64,000 bases of DNA from Microlunatus kandeliicorticis (GTDB lineage: Bacteria; Actinomycetota; Actinomycetes; Propionibacteriales; Propionibacteriaceae). Positions within the stretch are counted from its first letter, which is position 1. Each line of letters opens with the position of its first letter. The translations under genes and the position numbers were made by a program. The notes under the pieces are model-generated. The model had not been told where the DNA came from and made no database searches. It was given only the letters and a program-made list of their open reading frames with translations. The stretch spans positions 1 through 64,000 of the forward strand of contig NZ_JACGWT010000007.1 of the NCBI RefSeq assembly GCF_014137855.1. Reading direction: 5' to 3'. Shown piece by piece: positions 25,934-34,496 of the stretch.

Positions 25934-27356
25934 AGCGGTCGCGCGGGACGACCCGGGCCAGTGACCGGTCGACCACGGTGATCACCACGAAGAGCCCGGC
26001 GGCGACCAGCATGAACCAGGCGAGGTCGTGCAGCCCGGCGCTGTCGGCCCCGCCGGCGAAGAACCGGCCCGAGGCCACCGAGGCGCTGATCGCGCCGAGG
26101 TAGAAGAACGTCCGCAGCAACCCGGCCGAGCTGCCGATCCGCTCGGGGTCGGCCTGGAAGTAGACGGCGTTCTGGTTGGCCAGGTTGACGAGTCCCTGCG
26201 GGATCCCGGCGAAGAGGGCGAGCGCCAGCAGCGCCCAGACCGCGGTGTGCGGTCCGAGCAGCAGCAGCGCGGCGGCGACCAGCGCCTGGGTGACCGACCC
26301 GACCAGCAGCTTGTTCCTGATCCGCGGGTTCCGCCCGGTCAGTGTCGACACCGCGATCGCCCCGGCGAAGATCGGCAGCAGCACCAGCCCGGCGGTCGAG
26401 GCCGACAGCCCGCGTCCCTCCTCGAGCCACTGGGTGTAGCCGTAGAGCAGCGCGTACGAGACGCAGGCGCCGAGCAGCGACCGCGCGTAGGTCAGCAGCA
26501 GCGGCACGTTCCCGGTGAGCACCGCCAGGTCGACGAAGGGGGTGGCGGCGCGGCGCTCGCGCAGGACGAACCCGACGGCCGCGGCGGCGGTGATCACCAG
26601 CAGCCACCAGTCGGAGGCCTGCGGGCGGAGCAGGAACAGCAGCAGCGAGACCAGGGTGGCCACGAACAGCGCGATCCCGGCCAGGTCGATCGACGAGACC
26701 AGCCGTGCCCGTGGGGCGTCGCTGGGGTCCTCGGGGCGGTGCTTCGGCAACCGGATCGCCCCGAGGGTCAGGCAGACCGCGGCCAGGGGGACGTTCACCG
26801 CGAAGATCGCCCGCCAGCCGGCCAGCCCGATCAGGAACCCGCCGACGGTCGGCCCGATCACCGAGACGGTCTGGGCCGAGACGGCGAGCACGGTGAGGAT
26901 CCCCGCCGGGCTCTGCCGGCCGGTGCGCTCGGCCTCGCTGCGGATCAGGTACATCGCCGACGGGTAGCCGGCGCAGGTTCCCAGCCCGATCAGCACCCGG
27001 GCCACCACCAGCACACCGACCGACGGTGCCAGCAGCCCCAGCACGCCGCCGAGCCCCACCAGCGCGGAGCCGATCAGGAACAGCCGCCGCGGCCCGTACA
27101 GGTCGATCAACCGACCGACCACCGGCTGCCCGACCGCGGTGGCCAGGTAGAGCGCGCTGACCAGCCAGGCGGTCTCCGACGGCGGCGCACCGAGCGCGAT
27201 GCCGATCGGGATCAGGCCGACCGCGATCATCGAGGAGTTGACCGGGTTGAGGATCGAGCCGAGGACCATCGGCACGATCAGCCGCCGGTCGAAACCGTCC
27301 GGATGATCGGATCGGCGGTCGGCCCGGTGCCGGGTGACGGTGTCGCGCAGGCTCAC
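25929..27356 (-). CDS. MFS drug exporter (DHA2-like)
   Basis: A 475-residue transporter with about 14 predicted helices. GRLIDLYGPRRLFLIG is the loop 2-3 motif A, and GILTVLAVSAQTVSVIGPTVGGFL is the antiporter motif C region. The 14-helix size fits the DHA2 drug:H+ antiporter group. It overlaps the MarR regulator by 4 nt, so the pair is translationally coupled and the regulator probably senses an exported compound. Confidence 0.88.
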   Translation of the reverse strand: MSLRDTVTRHRADRRSDHPDGFDRRLIVPMVLGSILNPVNSSMIAVGLIPIGIALGAPPSETAWLVSALYLATAVGQPVVGRLIDLYGPRRLFLIGSALVGLGGVLGLLAPSVGVLVVARVLIGLGTCAGYPSAMYLIRSEAERTGRQSPAGILTVLAVSAQTVSVIGPTVGGFLIGLAGWRAIFAVNVPLAAVCLTLGAIRLPKHRPEDPSDAPRARLVSSIDLAGIALFVATLVSLLLFLLRPQASDWWLLVITAAAAVGFVLRERRAATPFVDLAVLTGNVPLLLTYARSLLGACVSYALLYGYTQWLEEGRGLSASTAGLVLLPIFAGAIAVSTLTGRNPRIRNKLLVGSVTQALVAAALLLLGPHTAVWALLALALFAGIPQGLVNLANQNAVYFQADPERIGSSAGLLRTFFYLGAISASVASGRFFAGGADSAGLHDLAWFMLVAAGLFVVITVVDRSLARVVPRDRS

Positions 27357-27793
27357 CGGTCGGCGACCCGCTGGAGCAGCCGCATCGCCTCGGCGATCAG
27401 CGCGATCTGGTCGGGGTCACAGGTCTCGGCGATCCCGTCGGCCAGCCAGTGCTCGCCCTGGCTCCGCGCGCCGGTGACGAAGGCGCGTCCCTCGGCGGTC
27501 AGGGACACCAGCTGGCGGCGTCCGTCGTCGGGGTCGGGACGGCGTTCGACCAGACCGCGCTCGAGCAGGATGCCGAGCGTGGTGGCCACGGACTGCGGCC
27601 GGACCCTCTCGGCGGTGGCCAGGTCGCTCGCCGAGCTGGGGCCGCCCTGCTCCAGCCGGCTGAGCAGCGAGATCTGCGAGGGCGTCAGCTGCTGCCGGTC
27701 GTAGGTCTCGCGGAGCCGTCGTCGGACCCGGCTCACGGTGATCCGCACCTGCTCGGCGCACTCGGTGGCAGTCAGCTGCGTGGTCTGGGGCAC
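27353..27793 (-). CDS. MarR-family repressor
   Basis: A 146-residue winged-helix protein: LTPSQISLLSRLEQGGPSSASDLA, then the recognition helix region ERVRPQSVATTLGILLERGL and the wing RRPDPDDGRRQLVSLT. It probably represses itself and the MFS gene behind it. The GTG start at 27793 follows a TAGGCT box by 6 nt (leaderless). Confidence 0.92.
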   Translation of the reverse strand: MPQTTQLTATECAEQVRITVSRVRRRLRETYDRQQLTPSQISLLSRLEQGGPSSASDLATAERVRPQSVATTLGILLERGLVERRPDPDDGRRQLVSLTAEGRAFVTGARSQGEHWLADGIAETCDPDQIALIAEAMRLLQRVADR

Positions 27794-27810
27794 GGCACCA
27801 GCCTAGATCG

Positions 27811-27824
27811 ACAGTCTGGACTGT
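27811..27824. promoter_or_regulatory. candidate MarR operator
   Basis: ACAGTCTGGACTGT is a 14-bp palindrome just upstream of the -10 box of the marR gene, placed to block the -35 region. TCTGGACTG occurs again 11 nt further on. Autorepression is inferred from position. Confidence 0.6.
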
Positions 27825-27847
27825 TCAATCTGGACTGATGGTTTGCC

Positions 27848-27941
27848 CTTCGACAGGCTCAGGGCACGTTCGCGGAACGCGCGCTGAGCCTGTCGAAGCG
27901 GCCACTCCGGGCGGCCGGAACGCACGCTGAGCCTGTCGAAG
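27848..27941 (-). terminator. inverted TTCGACAGGCTCAG repeats
   Basis: CTTCGACAGGCTCAG (27848-27862) faces two copies of CTGAGCCTGTCGAAG (27884-27898 and 27927-27941). They can form a 15-bp stem just after the rhodanese gene, fitting a terminator for the cysteine dioxygenase operon. Confidence 0.65.
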
Positions 27942-27949
27942 CGCGGGTG

Positions 27950-28375
27950 CTAGAGCGAGCGGAGGGCCTCCCAGCCGCCGATGACGTCGGTGGCGCGCCA
28001 GACGCCGAGCTGCTGGAGCGCGGCGGCGGCCAGGCTCGAGGTGTAGCCCTGCTGGCACAGCACCACCACCCGGAGGTCGTAGTCGGCGATCGGCAGCCGG
28101 GCGTCCGAGGCCGGGTCGAACCGCCACTCGAGCACGTTGCGTTCGACGACCAGTGCCTGCGACCAGGACCCCTCGGCGGCGCGCTGGGCGGCCGGTCGGA
28201 TGTCGACCACCACCGCACCCTGGTCGACCGCGGCGAGCGTCTCGGCCGCGGTCAGCCGGTCGAGGCCGGCGCGGGCGTCGGCCAGCAGCTGGTCGATGCT
28301 CCGGCGCGGGGCCAGGTGCGGTCGGTCGGCGCTCACGGCCTCCAGCCTGCCGGGCGCGACGGCGAGCGCGCTCAC
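27950..28375 (-). CDS. rhodanese-like sulfurtransferase domain protein
   Basis: A 141-residue single rhodanese domain. AVVVDIRPAAQRAAEGSW is the first strand and CH2A-like region. The active-site loop reads VVLCQQGYTSSLAA, with the nucleophilic Cys kept but Gln-Gln in place of the usual basic loop. VIGGWEALRSL closes the fold. It overlaps cysteine dioxygenase by 4 nt and probably handles the sulfur released from cysteine sulfinate. Confidence 0.88.
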   Translation of the reverse strand: MSALAVAPGRLEAVSADRPHLAPRRSIDQLLADARAGLDRLTAAETLAAVDQGAVVVDIRPAAQRAAEGSWSQALVVERNVLEWRFDPASDARLPIADYDLRVVVLCQQGYTSSLAAAALQQLGVWRATDVIGGWEALRSL

Positions 28376-28932
28376 CAGTTCGCCCCGGCCAGCTGCGAGG
28401 TGGTCAGCTGCAGCCGGCTGCCCACCGGGGTGTACTCGTTCATCTCGACCAGCGCGGGCGCGTAGACGTGCAGGCTGACCGCAGGGCGGAGGTGGTCGTT
28501 GGTCACCCGGTGCAGGTGCCGGGTGCCGAACGCCCGCACCTCGCCGGCGTCGAGATCGCGGAACCCGGCGTCGATCCGTGGGGCCAGATCACTGCGGGGG
28601 TCGATCGAGGCGGTCCGCTCGGTGAGTCGGCCCTCGAGCACGGTGAACGCTCCGGCGCTGCCCCCGTGGTCGTGCCATGCGGTGCCCTGGCCGGGGAGCC
28701 AGGTGAGCACCCAGGCCTCGAAGTCGGGCTCCGCGGCGAGCCGTTCGTAGTGGCGGTGGGCCGGGTCGAAGGCGACCAGCGGCTGCCAGAGCCGCTGCTG
28801 ACCGGCGAGCCGGGTGGCCAGCTCGACCAGGTTGATCCGGGGCCGCGTGCTGCGGGAGCCGCGGGTCGGGGCGGTGAAGCGGTCGGTGTGCCTGCTGGCG
28901 GGCGTGCGGGCAGGGTCGGAGGCGTAGGGCAT
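28372..28932 (-). CDS. cysteine dioxygenase family protein
   Basis: About 186 residues of cupin fold. The iron ligands are visible as HDHGGSAGAFTVLEG (two His) and a third His in FGTRHLHRVTN. The enzyme converts cysteine to cysteine sulfinate. ATG 28932 is chosen because GAGGAAC precedes it; the longer frame upstream has no family similarity. It is the first structural gene after the SAM-IV riboswitch, leader peptide and hairpin, so it is probably controlled by sulfur amino acid supply. Confidence 0.88.
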   Translation of the reverse strand: MPYASDPARTPASRHTDRFTAPTRGSRSTRPRINLVELATRLAGQQRLWQPLVAFDPAHRHYERLAAEPDFEAWVLTWLPGQGTAWHDHGGSAGAFTVLEGRLTERTASIDPRSDLAPRIDAGFRDLDAGEVRAFGTRHLHRVTNDHLRPAVSLHVYAPALVEMNEYTPVGSRLQLTTSQLAGANW

Positions 28933-29000
28933 GGGAGTTCCTCGAGGGTGGCGCGCGAGAGCGCGCGGGCTGACGGTGGGACGAGCGGCGAGGTGGAGCA

Positions 29001-29026
29001 CCGGACGCGGCGGGAGCCGCGTCCGG
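29001..29026 (-). terminator. attenuator hairpin after the leader peptide
   Basis: A perfect 11-bp stem (CCGGACGCGGC with GCCGCGTCCGG) and a GGGA loop start immediately after the leader stop codon and lie 69 nt before cysteine dioxygenase. A ribosome at the Cys/stop codons would cover the 5' arm. No U-tract follows, so the hairpin may act by Rho or by blocking. Confidence 0.65.
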
Positions 29027-29125
29027 TCAACACATCGAGCTGGCCGTCAGCAGCAGATCGACGTGCCGGCGCGCGTGGAGCAGCAGCCGGCGGGCCCGGG
29101 TGGGCTCCTCGGTGATCGCGTTCAT
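29027..29125 (-). CDS. Cys-terminated sulfur leader peptide
   Basis: A 32-residue peptide, MNAITEEPTRARR..., ending ARRHVDLLLTASSMC before the stop. The R-x-HVDL-x6-C ending is the pattern of short actinobacterial leader peptides found before sulfur genes. Its last codon is Cys (TGT). The start follows an AGACGAGGACGACC element just after the riboswitch. It probably works as a cysteine-sensing attenuator rather than as a product. Confidence 0.75.
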   Translation of the reverse strand: MNAITEEPTRARRLLLHARRHVDLLLTASSMC

Positions 29126-29138
29126 GGTCGTCCTCGTC

Positions 29139-29275
29139 TCGGCGCTTGCCGGCCCTCGCGGACCGGCCGGGTCGTCACCCGGAGCACCCCGCCGCCGTGA
29201 CCACCCGGATCCGTCCGGGGGTCAGGAGAGGGTTGCCGTCGAGCCAGCCGGGGCTTCGCGCTCGATCTCGTGACC
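29139..29275 (-). ncRNA. SAM-IV riboswitch
   Basis: Read on the minus strand, the region has the conserved SAM-IV blocks in order: GGTCA-GAG, AAGCCCCGGCT-GCT, CGGCAACCCTC, GGGGTGCTCCGGGTGACGACC and CGGCAAGCGC. These match the streptomycete example that I know from the literature. It ends 14 nt before the leader peptide ATG, so ligand binding could hide the ribosome site or affect termination. Confidence 0.85.
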
Positions 29276-29283
29276 TGGCCAGA

Positions 29284-29313
29284 ACGGTAGGGCGGTGGCC
29301 ACGCCGGACGCAA
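29284..29313 (-). promoter_or_regulatory. promoter of the riboswitch transcript
   Basis: On the minus strand TTGCGT (29313-29308) and TACCGT (29289-29284) are 18 nt apart. The start would fall near 29278, just before the riboswitch. An A/T-rich CTATTTCCTATCG element lies upstream. Confidence 0.55.
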
Positions 29314-29397
29314 TCCCCTGTCTCACGATAGGAAATAGCGGCATTGCTCTGGTTCGCTGTGGTGCCTGTCGAAGGCTCAGAGCACGGGTTGGGGCGG

Positions 29398-30279
29398 TCA
29401 GGAGGCGTGGGCCGGCTGACCCGCGGTCGTCCCGACCAGGCCGCGGATGTCGGCGGCCATGATCCCGCGGCAGCCGAGCCGGAGCGCCCGGTCGCGGTCG
29501 GCGGTGTCGGTCGCCGGCCAGGCCACGGTGGGCTTGCCGTGCGCGTGGGCGGCGGCGACCACCGCGGCGATGAACGCGTCGCTCTCGGCCAGCGGCGCCC
29601 CGAGCGCGTCGAGGTCGTCCGAGGCGGCGAAGCGCGACAGGTTCGCGCCGAGGTGCGAGGGCTGGTCGAGCACGTAGCCCCAGGTGCGGAAACCGGCCCG
29701 GCGCGCGGCGGCGAACGCGGTCGAGTCGACCGGCTGCTTCCACACCACCTGCCCGGGCCGGCCGGCGCGTGCGAGCACCCGCATCAGCGGCTCCCGGGCC
29801 GGGCCGACCTTGGGCTCGGCGAAGACCACGAAACGGTCGAGGTGCGGGAGGACGTCCTCGATCCGGCTCAGCGGCCGACGTGGCTGCTCGGGGTCGAGGG
29901 TGCCGGCGGCGCTGACGGTCAGGGTGCGCAGCTCGGCCCAGTCGGTCTCGGCGATCACCCGGCGCACCCCGGTGGCGGCTAGCGTGTCCGCGTCGTGGCA
30001 GCAGACCAGCACGCCGTCCCGGCTCAGGCACACCGACACCTCGAGCGCGCGGAGTCCCGGGAGCCGGACCGCCTGGTCGTAGGCGTACGCGGTCATCTGG
30101 GGCCAGTCGCGGTCCCCACCCCGGTGCGCGACGTAGAACGGGTCCCCGGCCAGCAACCGCTGCGCCGACGGCGGGCCGGACGACGCGCACCCACCGAGCC
30201 CGGCGGTGGCCAGTCCGACTCCGAGCCCACCGGAGAGCCCGCCGATCACCAGCGAGCGGCGGGAGATCCGGGCGGGCAC
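29398..30279 (-). CDS. glycerophosphodiester phosphodiesterase, Tat-exported lipoprotein
   Basis: A 293-residue protein with a twin-arginine signal (ISRRSLVIGG) and a lipobox ending in LGGCASS near residue 31. The TIM-barrel GDPD motifs follow: FYVAHRGGDRDWPQMT, LEVSVCLSRDGVLVCCHD (metal-binding E and H), and EPKVGP. It hydrolyses glycerophosphodiesters outside the cell, releasing glycerol 3-phosphate. It stands alone, divergent from mycothione reductase. Confidence 0.88.
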   Translation of the reverse strand: MPARISRRSLVIGGLSGGLGVGLATAGLGGCASSGPPSAQRLLAGDPFYVAHRGGDRDWPQMTAYAYDQAVRLPGLRALEVSVCLSRDGVLVCCHDADTLAATGVRRVIAETDWAELRTLTVSAAGTLDPEQPRRPLSRIEDVLPHLDRFVVFAEPKVGPAREPLMRVLARAGRPGQVVWKQPVDSTAFAAARRAGFRTWGYVLDQPSHLGANLSRFAASDDLDALGAPLAESDAFIAAVVAAAHAHGKPTVAWPATDTADRDRALRLGCRGIMAADIRGLVGTTAGQPAHAS

Positions 30280-30409
30280 GATCGGCGTCCTGTCTGGTCG
30301 GAGGTCGGTCGTCTGTGGTCAGGACAGACGGCGAGGAGTCCAGGGTGCGCACGGCCGCTGTGAACCGGCTGCGAGATCGGCGTTTCGGGCCCGTGACACG
30401 ATGATCGGC

Positions 30410-31783
30410 ATGCGTCGGTACGACCTCTGCATCATCGGCTCCGGCTCCGGCAACACCATCGTCGACGACCGGTTCGCCGACTGGGACGTGGCCATGGTCG
30501 ACAAGGGGATCCCCGGCACCGGGGCGTTCGGCGGCACCTGCCTGAACGTCGGCTGCATCCCGACCAAGATGTTCGTGCTGCCCGCCGACCACGCCCGCGC
30601 ACCGGAGGAGGCGCGCCGGCTGAACGTCGACCTCGACTTCCGGCAGGCGCACTGGGAGGCCATGCGCGACCGGATCTTCGGGCGGATCGACCCGATCGCC
30701 GCCGGTGGCGAGAAGTATCGCGCCGAGGCCGACAACGTCACGCTCTACCGTTCGGAGGCCCGGTTCGTCGGCGAGAAGGAGCTCGCGATCGGTGACGAGG
30801 TGATCACCGCGGAGACCTTCGTGCTGGCGGCGGGGAGCCGGGCGACCATCCCTCCGATCGAGGGCCTCGACGACGTCACCGTGCACACCTCGGACACCGT
30901 GATGCGGCTCGACCGGCTGCCCGGCTCGATCGTCATCGTCGGTGCCGGCTACATCGCGGCCGAGTTCGCGCACATCTTCTCCGCCTTCGGCACCCGGGTG
31001 ACGGTGGTCTCCCGCGGCGAGCGGATGCTCCGCGCCGAGGACGACGACGTCTCGGCCCGGTTCACCGAGCTGCTCGGCGCCCGGATCGACCTGCGCGCCG
31101 GCCAGACCGCCAAGCGGGTCGAGCCGCGCGCCGCGGGCGGTGTGGTGCTGACCACCAGCGCGGGCGACCGGATCGAGGCCGACGTGCTGCTGGTGGCCAC
31201 CGGGCGCAAGCCGAACGGTGACCTGCTCGACCTCGGGAAGACCGGGATCACCCTCGACGAGGACGGGCGCGTCCCGGTCGACGACCAGCAGCGGGTCCGG
31301 CCGGGCTTCTACGCGCTCGGCGACGTGTCGTCGCCCGACCAGCTCAAGCACGTGGCCAACCACGAGGCCCGGGTCGTCCAGCACAACCTGTTGCACCCGG
31401 ACGCGCCGGTCACGGCCGACCACCGCTACGTCCCGCACGCCGTCTTCTCCGACCCGCAGGTCGCCTCGGTCGGGCTGACCGAGCGCCAGGCCCGCGAGCA
31501 GGGGCTCGACTACGCCGCCGTGGTGCAGGACTACGCGACCGTCGCCTACGGCTGGGCGCTCGAGGACGAGGGTCACTTCGTCAAGCTGCTCGCCGACCGC
31601 TCGACCCGCCGGCTGCTCGGCGGGCACATCATCGGCCCGCAGGCCTCGACCCTGCTCCAGGTGATCATCCAGGCGATGAGCTTCGGCCAGACCGTGCCCG
31701 AGCTGGCCCGCGGGCAGTACTGGATCCACCCGGCGCTGCCCGAGGTGATCGAGAACGCGCTGCTGGCGCTCGACCTGTCCTGA
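30410..31783 (+). CDS. mtr: mycothione reductase
   Basis: A 457-residue flavoprotein disulfide reductase that regenerates mycothiol from its disulfide with NADPH. The N-terminus is MRRYDLCIIGSGSGNTIVDD (FAD loop), the redox-active pair is in GGTCLNVGCIPTKMFV, the NADPH loop is VIVGAGYIAAEFAHIFSAFG, and the catalytic His is in YWIHPALPEVIENALLAL. ATG 30410 matches the family start and lies 7 nt after a CACGAT box. It fits with mshD at 44-45 kb. Confidence 0.95.
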   Translation: MRRYDLCIIGSGSGNTIVDDRFADWDVAMVDKGIPGTGAFGGTCLNVGCIPTKMFVLPADHARAPEEARRLNVDLDFRQAHWEAMRDRIFGRIDPIAAGGEKYRAEADNVTLYRSEARFVGEKELAIGDEVITAETFVLAAGSRATIPPIEGLDDVTVHTSDTVMRLDRLPGSIVIVGAGYIAAEFAHIFSAFGTRVTVVSRGERMLRAEDDDVSARFTELLGARIDLRAGQTAKRVEPRAAGGVVLTTSAGDRIEADVLLVATGRKPNGDLLDLGKTGITLDEDGRVPVDDQQRVRPGFYALGDVSSPDQLKHVANHEARVVQHNLLHPDAPVTADHRYVPHAVFSDPQVASVGLTERQAREQGLDYAAVVQDYATVAYGWALEDEGHFVKLLADRSTRRLLGGHIIGPQASTLLQVIIQAMSFGQTVPELARGQYWIHPALPEVIENALLALDLS

Positions 31784-31890
31784 CGGGACGCCCGGTGGGC
31801 CGGTGACGGCCGGGGGAGTGTCGGACCCAGCCGCCACCCAGCGGGGCTGCTTACCCTGAACCGGCCCGCCCGTCCTTCCCCAGGAGCGCC

Positions 31891-33198
31891 ATGCCCGCAC
31901 GTCCGCGCCGTCGACCGATGCCGCGCCCCGGCCGAACCCGGACGGCCGCCACCCTCGGCAGCCTGGTCGTCGCCGCGCTGCTGGCGGGCTGCGGGACACC
32001 GCCGCCGAGCACCGGTCCGGCCGGTCCGACCGGTGCCGCCTCGGCCAGCAGCGGGACCCCGTCGACGGCGACGAGCGCGAGCCCCAGCGGGTCGGCCACC
32101 TCGGCGGCCAGCCCGTCGGCGAGCCGCAGCGCGTCGGCGTCAGCGAGCGCGACGTCCGGCGGGAGCTGCCAGGCGCTGGCCGGCCGGCTCAGCCGGCCCG
32201 AGCAGGTGGGGCAGCTGTTCATGGTGGCCGCCAACTCGGTCCGGGTGACCCAGGCCGACCTCGACCGGCTGGCCGGGCTGCACATCGGCTCGGTGCTGCT
32301 GCTCGGCAACACCGACGGCGGCGCCGCGGCCGTGCAGAAGCACATCGGCGTGGTCAAGGACGGGGTCGGCTCGGTCGACGGGATCGAGCCGATGCTGGCC
32401 GTCGACCAGGAGGGCGGCCTCGTCCAGCGGCTCTCCGGACCGGGCTTCTCGACCATCCCGTCGGCCACCGTCCAGGGCACCTGGTCGAGCAGCACGCTCG
32501 AGTCGCGGGCCGCCGGCTGGGGACGTCAGCTGCGCGCGGTCGGTGTCGATGTCGACCTGGCACCGGTCGCCGACGTCGTCCCGGCCTCGTTGACCTCGGT
32601 CAACCAGCCGATCGGCGTGCTCAAGCGCGAGTACGGCACCACGCCGGGCGCGGTCGCCCCCAAGGTGGCCGCCTTCGTCCAGGGGATGCGGTCGGCGCGG
32701 ATCGGCACCTCGGTCAAGCACTTCCCGGGACTCGGCCAGGTCCGCGGCAACACCGACTTCGACACGAACGTGGTCGACTCGGTCACCACCCGGCACGACG
32801 CCGACCTGGCCGGGTTCGCGGCAGGCGTCAAGGCGGGCGCCGACATGGTGATGATCAGCTCGGCGACCTACGCGAGGATCGACGCCGACCGTCCGGCCGC
32901 CTTCTCACCGACGGTGATCCAGGGCATGGTGCGCGGCGACCTCGGCTTCGACGGTGTGGTGATCTCCGACGACCTGGCCGGCAAGGCGCTCGGCGGCTCC
33001 TACGGCAGCCGGGCCACCCGGTTCTTCGCCGCCGGCGGCGACCTGGCGATCATGGGCCAGCCCGCCTCGGCCTCGGCGATGACGCAGGCGACCCTGGCCA
33101 AGGCGAACTCGGACCGGCAGTTCGCGGCCACTGTCGAGGCCGCCGCGGCCCGGGTGCTGGCGCTCAAGGCGCGCTACGGGCTCGCCGACTGCTCCTGA
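31891..33198 (+). CDS. GH3-family beta-N-acetylhexosaminidase-like lipoprotein
   Basis: A 435-residue secreted glycoside hydrolase. A signal peptide ends at VVAALLAGCGTPP (lipobox). A Ser/Ala/Thr-rich linker of about 50 residues follows, then the GH3 N-terminal barrel: MLAVDQEGGLVQRL, the substrate-binding TSVKHFPGLGQVRGNTDFD, and the catalytic Asp in GVVISDDL. NagZ-type enzymes trim N-acetylglucosamine from muropeptides. RBS AGGAGCGCC precedes the ATG. Confidence 0.9.
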   Translation: MPARPRRRPMPRPGRTRTAATLGSLVVAALLAGCGTPPPSTGPAGPTGAASASSGTPSTATSASPSGSATSAASPSASRSASASASATSGGSCQALAGRLSRPEQVGQLFMVAANSVRVTQADLDRLAGLHIGSVLLLGNTDGGAAAVQKHIGVVKDGVGSVDGIEPMLAVDQEGGLVQRLSGPGFSTIPSATVQGTWSSSTLESRAAGWGRQLRAVGVDVDLAPVADVVPASLTSVNQPIGVLKREYGTTPGAVAPKVAAFVQGMRSARIGTSVKHFPGLGQVRGNTDFDTNVVDSVTTRHDADLAGFAAGVKAGADMVMISSATYARIDADRPAAFSPTVIQGMVRGDLGFDGVVISDDLAGKALGGSYGSRATRFFAAGGDLAIMGQPASASAMTQATLAKANSDRQFAATVEAAAARVLALKARYGLADCS

Positions 33199-33258
33199 CC
33201 TCCGCCCCCTGAGCCTGGCGCAGGGCCGCACGACCCCTCAGCCTGTCGAGGGGCCCGC

Positions 33259-33380
33259 TTCGACAGGCTCAGCGTGCGTGACCGCTGGGCGCTTCGAGAG
33301 GCTCAGCGTGCGTGACCGTTCGGCGCTTCGAGAGGCTCAGCGGGCGTCACCGCTCGGCGCTTCGACAGGCTCAGCGCGCG
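33259..33380. repeat. four tandem 34-bp copies of the TTCGACAGGCTCAG family
   Basis: Core copies begin at 33259, 33293, 33327 and 33361, a strict 34-bp period, with two cores changed to TTCGAGAGG. An inverted CAGCCTGTCGAGG copy lies at about 33239-33251. The array fills the space between the convergent GH3 and DUF2510 genes. Confidence 0.85.
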
Positions 33381-33387
33381 GATGAGG

Positions 33388-34404
33388 TCAGTCGACCTGG
33401 AGGCCCTTCAGGGCCTCCTCGGCGGGCTCGAGGTACTGCTTGCTGGTGTCCGGGATCGAGGCGTAGAAGATGCCCGAGGTGACCCCCGCGTTGACGATGA
33501 CCACGATCATCGTCTCGCCCTTGGTTCTCAGGTTCGGGATGTCGAAGCTCAGGTGGCTGCGGACGATCCAGGCGTCGTGCCCGTCGACCTTGGTCGCCTT
33601 GTTCTCGGTGTCGTCACGGGTGACCACGGCGTTGCCGTAGAAGGCGCCGATGATGCACCGGACGACGATCTTCGAACCCTCCTCGGGCGAGTAGAAGCCG
33701 TCACCGGCGATCAGCTGGCCGATCAGCACCGAGGCGACCCAGTTGGCGCCCGGCTGGTAGTTGGCCTCGACCGTGATGGTCTGGCTGAGCACGTCGCTAC
33801 CGAACGGGATCCGGTCGTCCGGCGTCGGAGCGCTCCACGGCGAGCCGAGCAGCGGGTAGGACACCGGGCCGCCGTGCACCCGGCCGTCGTTCGGCTCGTT
33901 GCTCTCGGTCGGGGTCTTGGAGACCGTGGGGCAGACGTCGCTGCTGCCCTGGCCGGACGGCGACCCGAACAGCCCGCCGCCGGTCACCCCGCGGACCACC
34001 AGCACCACGACCACGGCGACGATCGCCACCACCGCGCCGATGCCGATCCACCACGGCCAGCGCCGGGGCTTGCTGCCCGCCTGCTGGTAGGCCTGGTAGG
34101 CACCGGCCGGCTGGCTCTGTCCGTACGCCGGGCCGGTGCCGCCGGGCCGGTAGCCGGTCTGCTGGCCGTACGCGCCGCCGTAGGCACCGCCGGGCCCGCC
34201 GCTGGACTGGCCGCCGTAGGGCCCGCTCGACCCGGCGCCGTACGGGCTGCCGGTCGCGCCGGGCTGGGGCGTGCCGCCGAGCGCCTGACTCGGCGGCGGG
34301 GAGGCCGGGTTGGTCGACGTCCCCGCCGACCAGGCCTTGCCGTCCCAGTACCGGTAGAGACCCGGCTGACCGCCCGGATCCGGATACCACCCCGCTCTCG
34401 CCAC
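33388..34404 (-). CDS. DUF2510 domain membrane protein
   Basis: A 338-residue protein. Residues 3-32 (AGWYPDPGGQPGLYRYWDGK) are the DUF2510 module. A Gly/Pro/Tyr/Gln-rich disordered stretch to about residue 112 follows, then one membrane helix (WWIGIGAVVAIVAVVVVLVV) and an extracellular domain of about 200 residues with no recognised fold. The orientation puts the DUF2510 module inside the cell. A TAGGAT box 6 nt before the GTG start indicates leaderless expression. Function is unknown. Confidence 0.85.
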   Translation of the reverse strand: MARAGWYPDPGGQPGLYRYWDGKAWSAGTSTNPASPPPSQALGGTPQPGATGSPYGAGSSGPYGGQSSGGPGGAYGGAYGQQTGYRPGGTGPAYGQSQPAGAYQAYQQAGSKPRRWPWWIGIGAVVAIVAVVVVLVVRGVTGGGLFGSPSGQGSSDVCPTVSKTPTESNEPNDGRVHGGPVSYPLLGSPWSAPTPDDRIPFGSDVLSQTITVEANYQPGANWVASVLIGQLIAGDGFYSPEEGSKIVVRCIIGAFYGNAVVTRDDTENKATKVDGHDAWIVRSHLSFDIPNLRTKGETMIVVIVNAGVTSGIFYASIPDTSKQYLEPAEEALKGLQVD

Positions 34405-34496
34405 GCCGCGATCCTACGTGGGGCCGGGGGCGGCGCCCCGGCTCGACAGCGGGCGCACAGACGGCGCACAAGCGCCGGGGGTGGGCCCGGCGGGCC

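Noticed and set aside
29222-29343. A 40-residue reverse frame, MPLFPIVRQG onward, before the cysteine operon.
   Set aside because: It overlaps the promoter and the 5' part of the SAM-IV aptamer and lacks a ribosome site.
29222-31999. A 925-residue reverse frame covering the mycothione reductase region.
   Set aside because: It is antisense to a clear enzyme and has no domain signature; its last part overlaps the SAM-IV riboswitch promoter.
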